Notes under the pieces: model-generated | What the model was told of the DNA's origin: nothing | Seen by the model: the letters and a program-made list of their open reading frames with translations, nothing else | Databases searched by the model: none | Assembly (NCBI GenBank): GCA_017626095.1 | Contig: JAGAJL010000008.1 | Span: forward strand, 1-64,000 | DNA from: Lachnospiraceae bacterium | Lineage (GTDB): Bacteria > Bacillota > Clostridia > Lachnospirales > Lachnospiraceae | Direction of reading: 5' to 3' | Length of the DNA: 64,000 nucleotides | Made by a program: the position numbers and the translations under genes | Part shown: positions 63,709-64,000 of the stretch, one piece after another | Numbering within the stretch: the first letter of the stretch is position 1 | How the letters are laid out: each line of letters begins with the position of its first letter

Positions 63709-63847
63709 TTAAAAAAGTTTCTAAAATTTTTTCTATAAATTTTTGCAAAAAAATAAACCGATTTATGGTCGATTTATCTTTAGTAGCACTTACACAAGAC
63801 TCTCCTTTCCTGTGTATTTTGTTTAAAGTAATCATGCTAAAAATGAA

Positions 63848-63873
63848 AAAACACCGAATTTATCGGTGTTTCA
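63848..63873 (-). terminator. Terminator after tRNA-Leu
   Basis: AACACCGAATTTATCGGTGTT-type hairpin (arms near 63850-63857 and 63863-63870) with a T-run on the minus strand, a few bases after the tRNA 3' end. Confidence 0.8.
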
Positions 63874-63876
63874 TAC

Positions 63877-63959
63877 TGCCGGTGGCGGGACTTGAACCCG
63901 CACGTGGTTGCCCACAACAGATTTTGAGTCTGCCTCGTCTGCCATTCCGACACACCGGC
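63877..63959 (-). tRNA. tRNA-Leu (anticodon CAA)
   Basis: An 83-base class II tRNA. The acceptor arms GCCGGTG and CACCGGC pair fully, with A as discriminator. The anticodon loop CTCAAAA gives CAA, reading UUG. The variable arm GTTGCCCAC-type stem-loop and the TPsiC arm (GGTTCAAGTCC on the tRNA strand) are present. CCA is not encoded: the base after the discriminator does not match. It is transcribed leftward and followed by a terminator. Confidence 0.95.
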
Positions 63960-64000
63960 ATGTTGTTTTCACAACCGAAAATTATCTTAACACAACCGGA

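Noticed and set aside
63635-63835. Minus-strand frame of 66 codons upstream of the zinc-finger gene
   Set aside because: No suitable ribosome site for its start; AT-rich composition; overlaps the promoter.

Overview
The window reads as a low-GC Firmicute chromosome, most likely a Lachnospiraceae-type member of the Clostridia. The reasons are a Rex redox repressor with its operator-like site, a pheST operon under a T-box leader, formate-tetrahydrofolate ligase beside FolD, a class B sortase with BspA-type leucine-rich surface proteins, SpoIID/SleB-type wall proteins, strong AGGAGG ribosome binding sites, and AT-rich intergenic DNA with TTGACA/TATAAT promoters. Almost all of it is ordinary chromosome; no phage, plasmid, rRNA or CRISPR region is visible. 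All assignments come from reading motifs; no database search was run.

Layout. 0.2-6.2 kb (minus): folD, fhs, ftsK/spoIIIE and a ClpP-fold tepA gene. 6.3-6.8 kb: a 483-bp fold-back element. 6.8-10.0 kb (minus): CorC-like CBS protein, yebC, an unknown gene, a polyprenol-type glycosyltransferase and a 55-codon ORF. 10.0-14.4 kb (minus): rex, an unknown coiled-coil gene, nnrE/D, alr and mazF, apparently one operon from the rex promoter. 14.8-16.7 kb (plus): an ABC-F ATPase, flanked by two more fold-back copies. 17-21.8 kb (minus): a GntR regulator, icd, an MBOAT acyltransferase and its SGNH-like partner. 21.9-31.2 kb (minus): a cell-surface block with a subtilisin-like protease, two BspA-type LRR proteins with TPxTGD sorting signals and sortase B. 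31.4-32.6 kb (plus): a tiny Cys/Gly-rich protein and two unknown genes. 32.8-36.7 kb: leuS and tyrA, divergent. 36.9-40.3 kb: a SNF2 helicase and an Rpn-type nuclease, divergent, the most accessory-looking stretch. 40.5-46 kb (minus): a PilZ protein, queA, pheT and pheS behind a T-box. 45.9-53.1 kb (minus): BrkB-like protein, SpoIID-like protein, 6S RNA, a DUF2974-type hydrolase, thrC and a SleB-like hydrolase. 53.2-56.3 kb: a cloverleaf repeat, an AP2/HNH-like gene, a degenerate GH25 protein and apbE. 56.5-63.6 kb (minus): a metallo-beta-lactamase-fold hydrolase, an oversized FtsA-like protein, coaE, polA and a zinc-finger membrane protein. The window ends with tRNA-Leu(CAA).

How it fits together. 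Much of the content is housekeeping: C1-folate metabolism, translation (pheST, leuS, queA, tRNA-Leu), replication/division and cofactor repair. The surface block is a self-contained display module: sortase B lies directly upstream of one large LRR substrate, and a second substrate with the same C-terminal layout follows. The most novel signal is non-coding: a dispersed family of long imperfect palindromes (four copies at about 6.3, 14.5, 16.7 and 40.3 kb). One copy is nearly intact with a possible 6-bp target duplication, the others are truncated at different points, and changes in one arm are matched in the other. A separate three-way-junction palindrome sits just upstream of a gene with a degenerate AP2-HNH-AP2 architecture whose promoter predicts a leaderless mRNA.
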